NCBI GenBank assembly: GCA_036172265.1
Contig: JASFBA010000065.1
Coordinates: forward strand, 1-47,422
Length of the DNA: 47,422 nt
Direction of reading: 5' to 3'
DNA from: JASFBA01 sp036172265
Lineage (GTDB): Bacteria > Chloroflexota > Chloroflexia > DTKN01
Shown here: one piece after another, positions 1 to 6,892 of the stretch
Numbering within the stretch: position 1 is the first letter of the stretch
How the letters are laid out: every line of letters begins with the position of its first letter
Made by a program: the position numbers and the translations under genes
The notes under the pieces: generated by a model
What the model saw: the letters and a program-made list of their open reading frames with translations, nothing else
Told to the model about the DNA's origin: nothing
Database searches by the model: none

Positions 1-677
1 CTCACAAACAACACCGTGCGCCCTTCCTTCGCCACATCTCCCATCTTCCCCAGGCACTTCTTCTGAAACGCCGCATCCCCTACTGCCAGCACTTCGTCCA
101 CCAGCAGGATCTCGGGCTGCAGGTAGGCGGCGATGGCAAAGGCCAGACGTACGTACATGCCACTGGAGTAGCGCTTCACCGGCGTGTCCAGAAACTTTTC
201 GACCTCGGCAAACTCCACGATCTCGTCAAAGTAGCGATCGATCTCCGCCTTTTTCATCCCCAGGATGGCCCCGCTCAGGTAGATGTTCTCCCGGCCGGTC
301 AATTCCGGGTGAAAGCCGGTGCCTACTTCCAAGAGCGCCCCCACCCGGCCGTGAATCTCGGCATACCCCTCCGTCGGCTCGGTGATGCGGGAGAGGATCT
401 TGAGAAGCGTGGTCTTGCCGGCCCCGTTCCGGCCGATAATGCCCACCACCTCTCCGCGCTTGACTTCGAAGGAGACATCCCGGAGCGCCCAGATGTAGCC
501 GTTCTCGCCTTCGCGCCTTCCCACGTTCACACATTGGGCGGCGGTGCGAAGCCGACGGAGGGGAGATAGGAGCACGTCGCTTACGGCCTCCCGGAGCGTA
601 CGATAGGCCACCTGCTCCCGCTGCCCCAGGCGGTAACGTTTGCTCAGATGCTCCACACGAATGGCGAGATCGGTCAC
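1..677 (-). CDS. Polysaccharide ABC exporter ATPase, Wzt/TagH-like (partial, runs off left edge)
   Basis: This is the ATP-hydrolysing subunit of an ABC exporter for lipid-linked surface polysaccharide, expected at the inner face of the membrane with the permease at 2013-2873. About 225 residues are visible. Walker A (GRNGAGKTT) is at residues 82-90, a Q-loop region reads ELTGREN, the family-typical signature is YSSGMYVRLAFAIA, and Walker B is ILLVDEVLAVGD. The long N-terminal leader before Walker A and the YSSGM signature are typical of Wzt/TagH-type ATPases. The start is a GTG whose bases overlap the TGA stop of the upstream HEPN gene. The C-terminus, which in Wzt may carry a glycan-binding domain, lies outside the window. 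A decayed copy of its first ~40 codons sits at 1030-1285. Confidence 0.93.
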   Translation of the reverse strand, partial: MTDLAIRVEHLSKRYRLGQREQVAYRTLREAVSDVLLSPLRRLRTAAQCVNVGRREGENGYIWALRDVSFEVKRGEVVGIIGRNGAGKTTLLKILSRITEPTEGYAEIHGRVGALLEVGTGFHPELTGRENIYLSGAILGMKKAEIDRYFDEIVEFAEVEKFLDTPVKRYSSGMYVRLAFAIAAYLQPEILLVDEVLAVGDAAFQKKCLGKMGDVAKEGRTVLFV

Positions 678-985
678 GATATTGCCCCCTTGCTTTTCTC
701 GGCAGAGAGATAGGACCTGGCCTCGGTCAGGAATTCCTTGGCTCGCCGGATTATTTCCGTTGCCGCCTCTTCGTTCGGAACCATATCTACCCCATAATCC
801 GCTTCCAACCCGCTCTCGAAAGCGTCCAATAGATAACGGTGAAACCGGGCATCTATCTCGCCCGTTTTGACCAGGTGCTCGCCAAAGGCGGCATGGACAC
901 CACCGTGCTTGCGGAAGAGGTTTCTCCCATATATCTGCAATAGCGCTTCTTTCAGTTCCTGCAGACGTCTATCCAAGTCCTTCAT
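674..985 (-). CDS. HEPN-domain (UPF0332-like) protein, N-terminally short
   Basis: This 103-residue protein matches the C-terminal two thirds of UPF0332-type HEPN proteins: KHGGVHAAFGEHLVKTG, then ESGLEADYG and an acidic helix ending in EFLTEARSYLS. HEPN proteins are often RNases in toxin-antitoxin or abortive-infection modules. The usual first helix with its AYYA-type motif is missing, and upstream DNA is a remnant of exporter genes, so the gene is probably truncated or re-started. An ATG with a GAGG seven bases upstream supports the start. No nucleotidyltransferase partner lies beside it. Its TGA overlaps the GTG of the exporter ATPase, so the two are likely co-translated. Whether it is active is unknown. 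Confidence 0.7.
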   Translation of the reverse strand: MKDLDRRLQELKEALLQIYGRNLFRKHGGVHAAFGEHLVKTGEIDARFHRYLLDAFESGLEADYGVDMVPNEEAATEIIRRAKEFLTEARSYLSAEKSKGAIS

Positions 986-1029
986 TGGGTCCTCATAACG
1001 CCCTGGATACACTCCGCCGGCCTGAATAG

Positions 1030-1285
1030 CGGTGCTTCGTCTCCCCCATATATTACATCGGCAGAGGTCCGCTCCGTCCGGCGGAAGAAGGGGCTGCCGA
1101 TGAGGAGGAGAAGGACCACCCCCACCGAGACTTCGTTCATCTCGGAAGCGATGCTGCTCGGAGAGGTCGGGAACAGGCACACATCGCTCACAGCCTCCCG
1201 TAGGGTGCGATAGGCCGCCTGCTCCCGCTGCCCCGGGCGGTAACGCTTGCTCAGGTGCTCGACCCGGATGGGCGATATCGGTCAT
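1030..1285 (-). pseudogene. Fused remnant: exporter ATPase N-terminus joined to permease C-terminus
   Basis: Read on minus, about 1285 to 1170 closely matches the first ~40 codons of the ATPase gene (compare 677-569). It carries one extra C near codon 6 that breaks the frame. About 1145 to 1040 closely matches the last ~30 codons of the permease gene (compare 2090-2015), including FFRR-ERT-ADVI. The joint peptide reads REAVSDV, then SVGVVLLLLIG. The order ATPase-N then permease-C is what remains if a tandem permease-ATPase-permease-ATPase array lost its middle. No function is expected. Confidence 0.85.
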
Positions 1286-1326
1286 GGGTGGATCCTTTTA
1301 TGGCGCTTGAACACCTTGCTCGACCA

Positions 1327-1554
1327 TCAAGCGGGTAGTTCTTCCGCAGAGGCTGGGACGAGGGAAACCTCGAACTGCACCTTCTGTTGGAGCACTTCGG
1401 CGGCATCCAGGATCTCTAGGCCGACAAGTTTTCCCTGTCTGTCGAAATCTGCATGTATACCAGGCGCCACGATCTCAGTCCTGGCAGCCCGCTCTCCCGG
1501 TGTACCGAACCAGATATACAGGAGGTCTCGAACCGCATCGTATTCGATCTTCAT
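1327..1554 (-). CDS. DUF2283 protein, probable antitoxin-like partner
   Basis: A 75-residue protein starting MKIEYDAVRDLLYIWF, with the family pattern of a Y-D-x(3)-D-x-LYI strand and the later IHADFDRQGKLVGLEILDA segment. DUF2283 proteins are small and commonly sit beside DUF4258 genes; the pair is regarded as toxin-antitoxin-like, but its activity is not established here. The ATG overlaps the TGA of the upstream DUF4258 gene by four bases, indicating translational coupling. An in-frame upstream extension exists but lies inside the DUF4258 gene, so the internal ATG is preferred. Confidence 0.85.
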   Translation of the reverse strand: MKIEYDAVRDLLYIWFGTPGERAARTEIVAPGIHADFDRQGKLVGLEILDAAEVLQQKVQFEVSLVPASAEELPA

Positions 1555-1874
1555 TTCGTTCCTCCTCGGGGAAACCGTTGCCCGTATCGAGCGATCACCG
1601 TGAGTAGAAAGAGTTCCTGCCCGATCACCTTGTAGTATACGGTCACCTCTTTCTCCTCGTAGAATTGCCCTTCCCATTCTTGTGCATAGGGAAACACGAA
1701 CGACTTTCCTAATGTGTCGGGTTTGGCGTCAGTGGCCGGCCAACCCTTGTTCAAAGTTTGCTCGATCTCTTCACGGGTAACGCCCCGCTGCTGCATTCGC
1801 ATCCGTAGGTGGAAATGCAAGGCTGCCTCGGTAACCCGGAATAGGGTTCCTTTTCCTGGTTCAAGTATACTCAT
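1551..1874 (-). CDS. DUF4258 protein, putative toxin of a DUF4258/DUF2283 pair
   Basis: A 107-residue protein. The N-terminal part (HFHLRMRMQQRGVTREEIEQTL) has the conserved HxxxRMxQRGI/V-type helix of DUF4258. A central beta region (KVIGQELFLLTVIARYG) follows. DUF4258 folds are thought to be related to small RelE/BrnT-like toxins; that link is inferred from family knowledge, not from catalytic residues seen here. The start ATG has GGTAGGA upstream. It overlaps DUF2283 by four bases. The pair sits between the exporter permease and a decayed exporter copy. Confidence 0.83.
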   Translation of the reverse strand: MSILEPGKGTLFRVTEAALHFHLRMRMQQRGVTREEIEQTLNKGWPATDAKPDTLGKSFVFPYAQEWEGQFYEEKEVTVYYKVIGQELFLLTVIARYGQRFPRGGTK

Positions 1875-2012
1875 ATCCTACCATCACCTGACGCTCCCCA
1901 GCGAAAGTCGCGGGACTTCTTTGGGCACCCCTGCATGGGCGTGCTCGCGGCGTAGCCGCTACCCCCGAAACCTTGCCTCCTCTTGTGCCAGTCATTCTCA
2001 TCGCTTTTCCTA

Positions 2013-2873
2013 TTATATCACATCGGCAAAGGTCCGTTCCATCCGGCGGAAGAAGAAGAGGCCCCCGATAAGGAGGAGGAAGACTACCCCCACCGAGACC
2101 CAGAGGAGCGGCCCCGGGGGCTGCCCCTGCCCCAGGAGCGCCCAGCGGAAGCTCTCTACCACGCCGGCCATCGGATTCAAGCCGTAGAGCGCCCGCCAGC
2201 GCTCCGGGATGAGGGTGCTCGAATAGACCACCGGCGTGGCGTACATCCAGACCTGGGTGAGGAAGGGGATGAGGTAGGTCACATCGCGGTACTGCACGTT
2301 CAGCGCTGCCAGCCAAAGGCTCACCCCCAGCGCCGTGGCCATGGCCAGGAGGACCAAGGCCGGCAGGAGGAGGAGCGCCGGGGTCGGAGCCACCTGGTAG
2401 TATACCATCATCCCGATGAGGACAATAAAGGCCAGGCCGAAATCCACCAGGCTCCAGATCACCCCCGAAAGAGGCAAGATCAGTCGAGGAAAATAAACCT
2501 TGCTGATAAGATGCGCACTGTTGACCACGCTCGTGCTGGAACGCCGCAAGGCGTCGGCAAAATAGTTCCAGGGGAGCAGGGCGGCGTAAGCAAAGATGGG
2601 GTAAGGGATGCCCTGGGTGGGCACCTTCACCAGGTAACCAAAGACCAGGCTGAAGATGAGGGTGGCCAGAAGCGGCTGCAGGATAGCCCAGCCCGCCCCT
2701 AGAAGCGTCTGCTTGTAGCGCGCCTTGAGGTCCCGCCAGACCAGGAAGTAGAGGAGTTCGCGGTATTCCCAGAGATCGCCCAACCGAAGGTCCGTCCAGC
2801 CCCGCGAGGGGCGGATTAGGATGATTGGAGGCTTCGCCGCAACCTCTCGGATTGCCTTGGACTCACCCAACAT
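2013..2873 (-). CDS. Polysaccharide ABC exporter permease, Wzm/TagG-like
   Basis: A 286-residue inner-membrane protein of the ABC-2 family. The N-terminal cytoplasmic segment contains LWEYRELLYFLVWRDLKARYKQTLLG, a hallmark of Wzm/TagG permeases. It is followed by about six hydrophobic segments, with the conserved PLS-x-W-L-DF and NP-AG motifs. It ends in FFRRMERTFADVI. It should form the channel that moves undecaprenyl-linked glycan across the membrane with the ATPase at 1-677. The chosen ATG at 2873 lies just after the MNT stop (11-base gap); a longer reading frame would overlap the MNT gene. A partial copy of its 3' end survives at about 1040-1145. Confidence 0.92.
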   Translation of the reverse strand: MLGESKAIREVAAKPPIILIRPSRGWTDLRLGDLWEYRELLYFLVWRDLKARYKQTLLGAGWAILQPLLATLIFSLVFGYLVKVPTQGIPYPIFAYAALLPWNYFADALRRSSTSVVNSAHLISKVYFPRLILPLSGVIWSLVDFGLAFIVLIGMMVYYQVAPTPALLLLPALVLLAMATALGVSLWLAALNVQYRDVTYLIPFLTQVWMYATPVVYSSTLIPERWRALYGLNPMAGVVESFRWALLGQGQPPGPLLWVSVGVVFLLLIGGLFFFRRMERTFADVI

Positions 2874-2884
2874 TTTGGAGTTCC

Positions 2885-3244
2885 TCAACCCGGGTACACC
2901 CAGATCACTTCTTGGAGCAACGTGCGATGAAACCGTTTTTCCGGATTCAGGGTGTTCCACTCTTGCTCGGTGTAAACAAGCACATCGGCCGGCACGGGGA
3001 GTGCCCCGGTGTCCCATTCCACAGAGCGATGTTCCCACGGCAGGTCAGAGTGCTGTACCACGATGATCAGGTCCAGGTCGCTGCCTACCCCCCAGTTGCC
3101 CCGCGCATATGAGCCGAAGTAGCCAATGCGGAGTACCTCTTTTCGCCGTTGAGCCGTTTGCTCGGCCCAGCGACGCACCGCTTGGTCCACTACCTGGGCA
3201 TCAGGCCATTTGAGAACGGACGAACTCAAGGATCGCACGGGCAT
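2885..3244 (-). CDS. MNT-type nucleotidyltransferase (antitoxin of HEPN-MNT pair)
   Basis: A 119-residue minimal nucleotidyltransferase. The motif GSYARGNWGVGSDLDL supplies Gly44-Ser45 and metal-binding Asp56 and Asp58; a third Asp (D87) lies in the PADVLVYT strand. In characterised HEPN-MNT pairs this protein neutralises the HEPN RNase, for example by AMPylation of the toxin. The gene overlaps the 3' end of the HEPN gene by about 44 bases if the ATG at 3244 is used. A TTG nearer the domain is an alternative start. The order HEPN then MNT on the same strand is typical of such pairs. Confidence 0.87.
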   Translation of the reverse strand: MPVRSLSSSVLKWPDAQVVDQAVRRWAEQTAQRRKEVLRIGYFGSYARGNWGVGSDLDLIIVVQHSDLPWEHRSVEWDTGALPVPADVLVYTEQEWNTLNPEKRFHRTLLQEVIWVYPG

Positions 3245-3590
3245 ACTGGACGGCCTCCTCACTCTGCAGGGGACCATAATGCTCAAAAGGCGCACCCTCC
3301 GGGTGGCTGTTGGGGTAGCGGGAGGGGATATAGAAATTATCCAGCACGCGTCCTTGCTCGATCAGCATCGGAGGAACGGTCACCGTCGCCGGCAGTTCCT
3401 GAAGTAGCCTGGCGACCACGGGTCCCCATGCCTCTTGCCCCAGGTGCAGATGCAGGGCTTTGACCGCCTTCTCCGCGGCCTGTTGCGCGGCGAAGCAAGC
3501 CCACTCGTGTCGGCCGGCCTGCTGGGAACTTTCCGCCTGCTCTAAATCTCGATACGCCTGCCTAAGCCAGTCTGACGCTCTGTTGGCCAT
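3201..3590 (-). CDS. HEPN-domain RNase toxin of HEPN-MNT pair
   Basis: A 129-residue HEPN protein beginning with a helix of the WLRQAYRDLEQAE type, then HEWACFAAQQAAEKAVKAL, the signature of this HEPN group. The RYPNSH segment provides Arg91 and His96, a match to the RX4-6H catalytic motif of HEPN RNases. The protein would act as a toxin held in check by the downstream MNT protein. The ATG at 3590 is the first of the frame. A TATAAT box about 65 bases upstream suggests the pair has its own promoter. Confidence 0.88.
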   Translation of the reverse strand: MANRASDWLRQAYRDLEQAESSQQAGRHEWACFAAQQAAEKAVKALHLHLGQEAWGPVVARLLQELPATVTVPPMLIEQGRVLDNFYIPSRYPNSHPEGAPFEHYGPLQSEEAVQYARAILEFVRSQMA

Positions 3591-3655
3591 TCCATTGCCT
3601 CAAGTGTCGTAAGACCGTTCCGTCTTCCTCTGCACATCCCAAGATCGGCCTTATC

Positions 3656-3661
3656 ATTATA
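3656..3661 (-). promoter_or_regulatory. Perfect -10 box (TATAAT) ahead of HEPN-MNT pair
   Basis: Read on minus, the sequence is TGATATAATGATAAG. A -35 match is poor (GATGAC at 17-base spacing). It lies between the epimerase stop and the HEPN start, so it could give the toxin-antitoxin pair independent transcription. It is A+T rich compared with its surroundings. Confidence 0.5.
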
Positions 3662-3682
3662 TCATAACAGGTTCCCGTGTCA

Positions 3683-4849
3683 TCACATTGCCAGCCGGCG
3701 CCGTTCCAGTTCCTTTTGCGCCGTTGTAAAACGGTCCACTGCTACCTGCTTCCGTATCCATTCCACCGTCTCGCCAAGTCCTTCGGCAAAGGACACCTGG
3801 GGGTGGTAACCCAAGGCGTGGAGACGATCGATAGCCGGGAAGCAGTGGCGGATATCGCCGGCCCGGTATTGCCCGGAGATCTCGGGCTGGAGGTCGTTCC
3901 TCAGGTAGGAGATAAGCGCCTCGGCAACCTGGCGGACGGTGATGGGCCGGCCGGTGCCCACGTTCAGGGCCCTATAGGCCGCCTCCTTTCCTTCCATCGC
4001 CAGGAGAAAGGCCTGCACCGCATCTGAGACGTGGAGGAAGTCGCGTCGCTGTTCCCCATCCTCGTAGATGACCGGCGGTTTGCCGTTCAAAATTCGGCTG
4101 CTGAAGACGGCCACCACGCCGGTGTAGGGGTTGGAAAGCGCCTGTCGCGGGCCGTAGACGTTGAAAAGGCGCAGCGCCACCGTGGGGAGATTGTAGGCTC
4201 GCCCCACGGCCAGGCACATCTCCTCCTGGTCGCGCTTGCTCACGGCATAGACCGAGGCCGGCGACAAAGGTTTCTCCTCCGGCGTGGGCTTGGGGGATGT
4301 GTTCCGACCGCAGTGTGGGCAGCGTATCTCCCAGTCGCGTGCCCGTAACTGCTCCTCGCTCCGGCCGGCCGGATAGACCACCCCACAACACTCGCACTCG
4401 TACTGCCCTTCGCCGTAAGCCGACATCGAGGAGGCCACGATCAGGCGACATACCCGATGCCGTTCGTTGGCTAAGAGGTCCAGAAGCACGGCCGTCCCTC
4501 GCACATTGACATCCACATACGATTCAATCTCGTACATAGACTGTCCTACTCCCACCCGTGCCGCCAGGTGAACGACCACATCCACATCCTGTAGCGCCCG
4601 GCGCAGAGCCTCCCGGTCACGGATGTCTCCTAGGATACGCTCGGCCTCGGGGGAAAGGTAGGCCGGCCACTTCCCCTCCTCCCGTAGTCCCCCGTGCACC
4701 TGCGGCTCCAGGTTATCATAGACCCGCACGGCATAGCCGCGCTCTAAAAGTGCGTCTACCAGGTGCGAACCGATAAAGCCGGCTCCGCCGGTTACAAGGA
4801 CTCGCCGGTTCGCTCCGTGGTAGGAGAATCGGAGAACGGGCTCTGCCAT
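3683..4849 (-). CDS. NAD-dependent sugar-nucleotide epimerase with inserted zinc ribbon
   Basis: A 388-residue extended SDR protein. The Rossmann motif VTGGAGFIGSH is at residues 19-29. The catalytic YxxxK is in SVYAVSK, and RLFNVYGP and YEDGEQRRDFLHVSD are typical of UDP-glucose 4-epimerase-like enzymes. An insertion between about residues 150 and 185 carries four cysteines (CECC, then CPHC), a zinc-ribbon insert known in a subgroup annotated as dTDP-rhamnose/NDP-sugar epimerases. It should make a nucleotide sugar for the glycan exported by the neighbouring ABC system. The exact substrate cannot be read from sequence. A deleted second copy lies upstream at 5335-5523, beyond a HepT-like gene. 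Confidence 0.88.
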   Translation of the reverse strand: MAEPVLRFSYHGANRRVLVTGGAGFIGSHLVDALLERGYAVRVYDNLEPQVHGGLREEGKWPAYLSPEAERILGDIRDREALRRALQDVDVVVHLAARVGVGQSMYEIESYVDVNVRGTAVLLDLLANERHRVCRLIVASSMSAYGEGQYECECCGVVYPAGRSEEQLRARDWEIRCPHCGRNTSPKPTPEEKPLSPASVYAVSKRDQEEMCLAVGRAYNLPTVALRLFNVYGPRQALSNPYTGVVAVFSSRILNGKPPVIYEDGEQRRDFLHVSDAVQAFLLAMEGKEAAYRALNVGTGRPITVRQVAEALISYLRNDLQPEISGQYRAGDIRHCFPAIDRLHALGYHPQVSFAEGLGETVEWIRKQVAVDRFTTAQKELERRRLAM

Positions 4850-4858
4850 GGCCGGTAA

Positions 4859-5467
4859 CTAGGGCTTTCCCATCCCTACCTGATCCAGAAAAGAGGCAAA
4901 GGCCAGGGGTTCCTCTCGGAGTCTTTCCCAAAGGATCGGAAGGGCAGCCACCAGATCGGCCATCTTCTCGGGGAGAAGGTTCGTCGCATACACGTTGCGT
5001 ACCAGGTGGCGAAAGCGACGAAATCTATCCAGTTCTTGCAACGAGATAGTACTGATAACCGCCGGCCGGCTTTCTGGAAGGTCCCGAGCCATGGCCTCGA
5101 GCAGGGTGCGGTGCCAGACCTCTCCGGAAGGGGTTTCTCGATCCACGTGCCGGGCAATCAGTTCGAAAAGCCTTTCTACCGCCGAGTAAAACACATGTAG
5201 ATTCAGGGCTACCGAGCCTAGGAAGAAAACCCGATCCGCGGGAATACGTTGGGCACGTTGCCAGGCCTCTTGGGCGCACTCTATACTGCGTTCCAGGTCT
5301 ATTACCTCTCCCCGGATCCTTTCAGCCAGTTCCGTCGCCGTTCCAGTTCCTTTGTGACGGCGCAAAAGGCAGGCCGGCCACTTCCTCTCCTCCCGTAGCC
5401 CCCCTGTGCACCTGCGGCTCCAGGTTATCATAGACCCGCACGGCATAGCCGTGCTCCAGAAGCGCAT
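4859..5467 (-). CDS. HepT-like HEPN ribonuclease domain protein, start uncertain
   Basis: From about residue 45 of this frame the protein is a HepT-like domain: AVERLFELIARHVD, then PSGEVWHRTLLEAM, RPAVIS and DRFRRFRHLVRNVYATNL. In the last, Arg148 and His154 form an RX4-6H motif (here five residues apart). These proteins are RNase toxins or standalone HEPN proteins; no MNT partner is adjacent. The first ~40 codons of the frame come from a decayed epimerase copy, so the ATG at 5467 may not be the natural start. No ATG or GTG occurs nearer the domain, so the gene is either an accidental fusion or uses a weak start near 5330. It ends nine bases before the epimerase start. Confidence 0.72.
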   Translation of the reverse strand: MRFWSTAMPCGSMITWSRRCTGGLREERKWPACLLRRHKGTGTATELAERIRGEVIDLERSIECAQEAWQRAQRIPADRVFFLGSVALNLHVFYSAVERLFELIARHVDRETPSGEVWHRTLLEAMARDLPESRPAVISTISLQELDRFRRFRHLVRNVYATNLLPEKMADLVAALPILWERLREEPLAFASFLDQVGMGKP

Positions 5468-5523
5468 CTATCAGGTGCGAACCGAAAGCCGGTTTCGCCC
5501 GTTACGAGCATACGATTGGCCAT
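5335..5523 (-). pseudogene. Internally deleted copy of the sugar-nucleotide epimerase
   Basis: On minus, 5523-5390 matches the epimerase gene's 5' part (ANRMLVTGETGF compare NRRVLVTGGAGF; GGLREERKWPA compare GGLREEGKWPA). It carries small indels that break the frame. At about 5360-5335 it jumps to a near match of the last epimerase codons (AAAGGAACTGGAACGGCG, encoding KELERR in the intact gene). Roughly 950 bases are missing between the two parts. It is a relic of a tandem duplication, now fused upstream of the HepT-like gene. Confidence 0.82.
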
Positions 5524-5815
5524 AGGGAAATGTCCGAAATGACATGTTGAAGCCTGAAAGGGTACAGGATTAACCTTTGCACGTTTACATATTGCGGGTT
5601 GAGTTGGTGCGTTCGCGTGTGAGCACTCCAAACATGTCAACACGCTAACGGGCGAACGCCCCTGGGCACGCTCCGCCACTCCCGACCCTTTTCTACCGGG
5701 AGTATCTCGTCCCATTCCCCCTATAAGGTCCCACCCGGAGCAGTGGCTACGACGGATAGGACCGTTTATACGTTTACAGGCTCGCACGTTTACACGTTCG
5801 CGGGTGTGAGCACGG
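5524..5815. repeat. Intergenic stretch with degenerate ACGTTTACA/ACGTTCGC-type repeats
   Basis: No gene is supported here. The stretch holds imperfect 8-base-period units such as ACGTTTAC and CGTTCGCG at about 5578-5600, 5636-5660 and 5760-5812. They resemble the cleaner CAACGTGC array at 6242-6297. A minus-strand reading frame of 138 codons crosses it but shows no domain and reads into the epimerase relic. Confidence 0.55.
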
Positions 5816-6226
5816 TCATCTGGCCGGTTTGGCCCCCTGGGCACGGGGTCGCCGTGAGCGCGGCTGGGCTTTCAGGTAGGCCATGAAATTGGCCAGTTGA
5901 CGAACAGCCTTGTCGGCGAGATTGTGCAGTTGTCTGAACTGTTCCTGGCTGATGTAACCCCGATCTAGGGCAATGTAGGACTGGGCACGAATCTCGCCTG
6001 CCGAACCCTTGGCCCGCCCCAGGAAGTCCAAAAAGAGCCCTTTCGTCCGGCTCTCGAACCCCTCGGCGATGTTCGAAAGGATAGACACGGCTGCTCGTCG
6101 CATCTGGTCGCGCAGGCCAAAGTCGCGGGCAAAAGGCCCGTCGTCCGAGAGATCATAGACCAGGTTGGTCAACTCTCGAGCTGTCTGCCATGCCTCGATT
6201 TCCTCGAAATGCCGAATCGTCCCCAT
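5816..6226 (-). CDS. Four-helix-bundle protein (23S rRNA intervening-sequence protein family)
   Basis: A 136-residue protein with the family pattern: HFEEIEAWQTARELTNLVYDLS, then FGLRDQMRRAAVSILSNIAEGF, and SAGEIRAQSYIALDRGYIS. Proteins of this family are encoded in 23S rRNA intervening sequences or scattered in genomes; they form homopentameric helical bundles and their function is uncertain. The second ATG of the frame is preferred because AGGAG lies eight bases upstream. It sits in the same minus-strand cluster of small accessory genes as the HEPN genes and is flanked by short repeats on both sides. Confidence 0.85.
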   Translation of the reverse strand: MGTIRHFEEIEAWQTARELTNLVYDLSDDGPFARDFGLRDQMRRAAVSILSNIAEGFESRTKGLFLDFLGRAKGSAGEIRAQSYIALDRGYISQEQFRQLHNLADKAVRQLANFMAYLKAQPRSRRPRAQGAKPAR

Positions 6227-6241
6227 CGCGATCTCCTGTTT

Positions 6242-6297
6242 CAACGTGCCAACGTGCTAACGTGCCAACGTGCTAACGTGCCAACGTGCCAACGTGT
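6242..6297. repeat. Tandem 8-bp repeat, seven CAACGTGC/TAACGTGC units
   Basis: Seven contiguous octamers alternate mainly between CAACGTGC and TAACGTGC. The array lies 3' of the NusG-like gene and overlaps its last codons: the C-terminal HVGTLAR and the TGA are written by the repeat. A related array of four to five units lies on the other side of the gene at 6855-6892. Confidence 0.9.
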
Positions 6298-6845
6298 AAC
6301 CGTATCGGACGTCCCCGTCCCCGCGTCCGCCTCGGCGGATGGGGTCGGGGTGCCACTCCCTCCAGGATCTCGAGGGGAACGAGCGCCCGGTTGCATTCGC
6401 CCAGGAAGCGGAGAAGGATGCGCACCCGCTCTGCCGGCCCGGCCGGCCCCTCAAAGATGCCTTCCAGCCCCGCAAGCGGTCCCTCCCGCACCCGCACCCG
6501 CTCCCCCGGCCGAAAGCGCGCCCGGGGAAAGCCGCCCTGGGCTTCGAGTTGCGCAAGTTGCCGGCGGATATAGGCAATCGCCGCCTCCGGCACCTGAGCC
6601 GGCACCCCGCCGAAGGCAACCAGCCGCCGCACCCCAGGTACCCACTGCAGGGTAGAAATCCCCACCACTTCCAGGTCAGCGCGGATGAAAAGGTAACAGG
6701 GGAAAAGCACCTGCACCCGCGGTGTCTCTCCCCGCCGCCGCTCGGTGTACTGCGGCAGGAACACCTCCACCCCTCGCCGTCCCAACTGCTCAGCCGCCAC
6801 TTCTTCCTGCCTCGGCTTGGTGTAGATCGCGTACCAGGCTTCCAT
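6273..6845 (-). CDS. NusG/RfaH-family transcription antitermination protein
   Basis: A 190-residue protein with an N-terminal NGN domain (AWYAIYTKPRQEEVAAEQL, then VLFPCYLFIRADL) and a KOW segment (FRPGERVRVREGPLAGLEGIFEG). Specialised NusG paralogues such as RfaH, UpxY and LoaP act on long exopolysaccharide operons by binding elongating RNA polymerase. Its position in a long polysaccharide locus supports that role. The second ATG is chosen because GGAG is seven bases upstream. The gene lies between two CAACGTGC arrays, and its last codons and stop are part of one of them, which suggests it may have been moved or its end rewritten by the repeat. Confidence 0.88.
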   Translation of the reverse strand: MEAWYAIYTKPRQEEVAAEQLGRRGVEVFLPQYTERRRGETPRVQVLFPCYLFIRADLEVVGISTLQWVPGVRRLVAFGGVPAQVPEAAIAYIRRQLAQLEAQGGFPRARFRPGERVRVREGPLAGLEGIFEGPAGPAERVRILLRFLGECNRALVPLEILEGVAPRPHPPRRTRGRGRPIRLHVGTLAR

Positions 6846-6854
6846 CACTTGCTC

Positions 6855-6892
6855 CAACGTGCCAACGTGCTAACGTGTCAACGTGCCAACGG
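6855..6892. repeat. Tandem 8-bp repeat, about 4.5 units
   Basis: The units are CAACGTGC, CAACGTGC, TAACGTGT, CAACGTGC and part of a fifth. It is the same repeat as 6242-6297. It overlaps the 3' end of the radical SAM gene, whose final LAR codons and TGA are written by it. Confidence 0.88.

Noticed and set aside
5428..5844. Minus-strand 138-codon frame as a gene
   Set aside because: It crosses short repeats and the epimerase relic and has no domain outside the relic.
6242..6297. Possible CRISPR array
   Set aside because: Units are 8 bases, contiguous, with no spacers and no cas genes.
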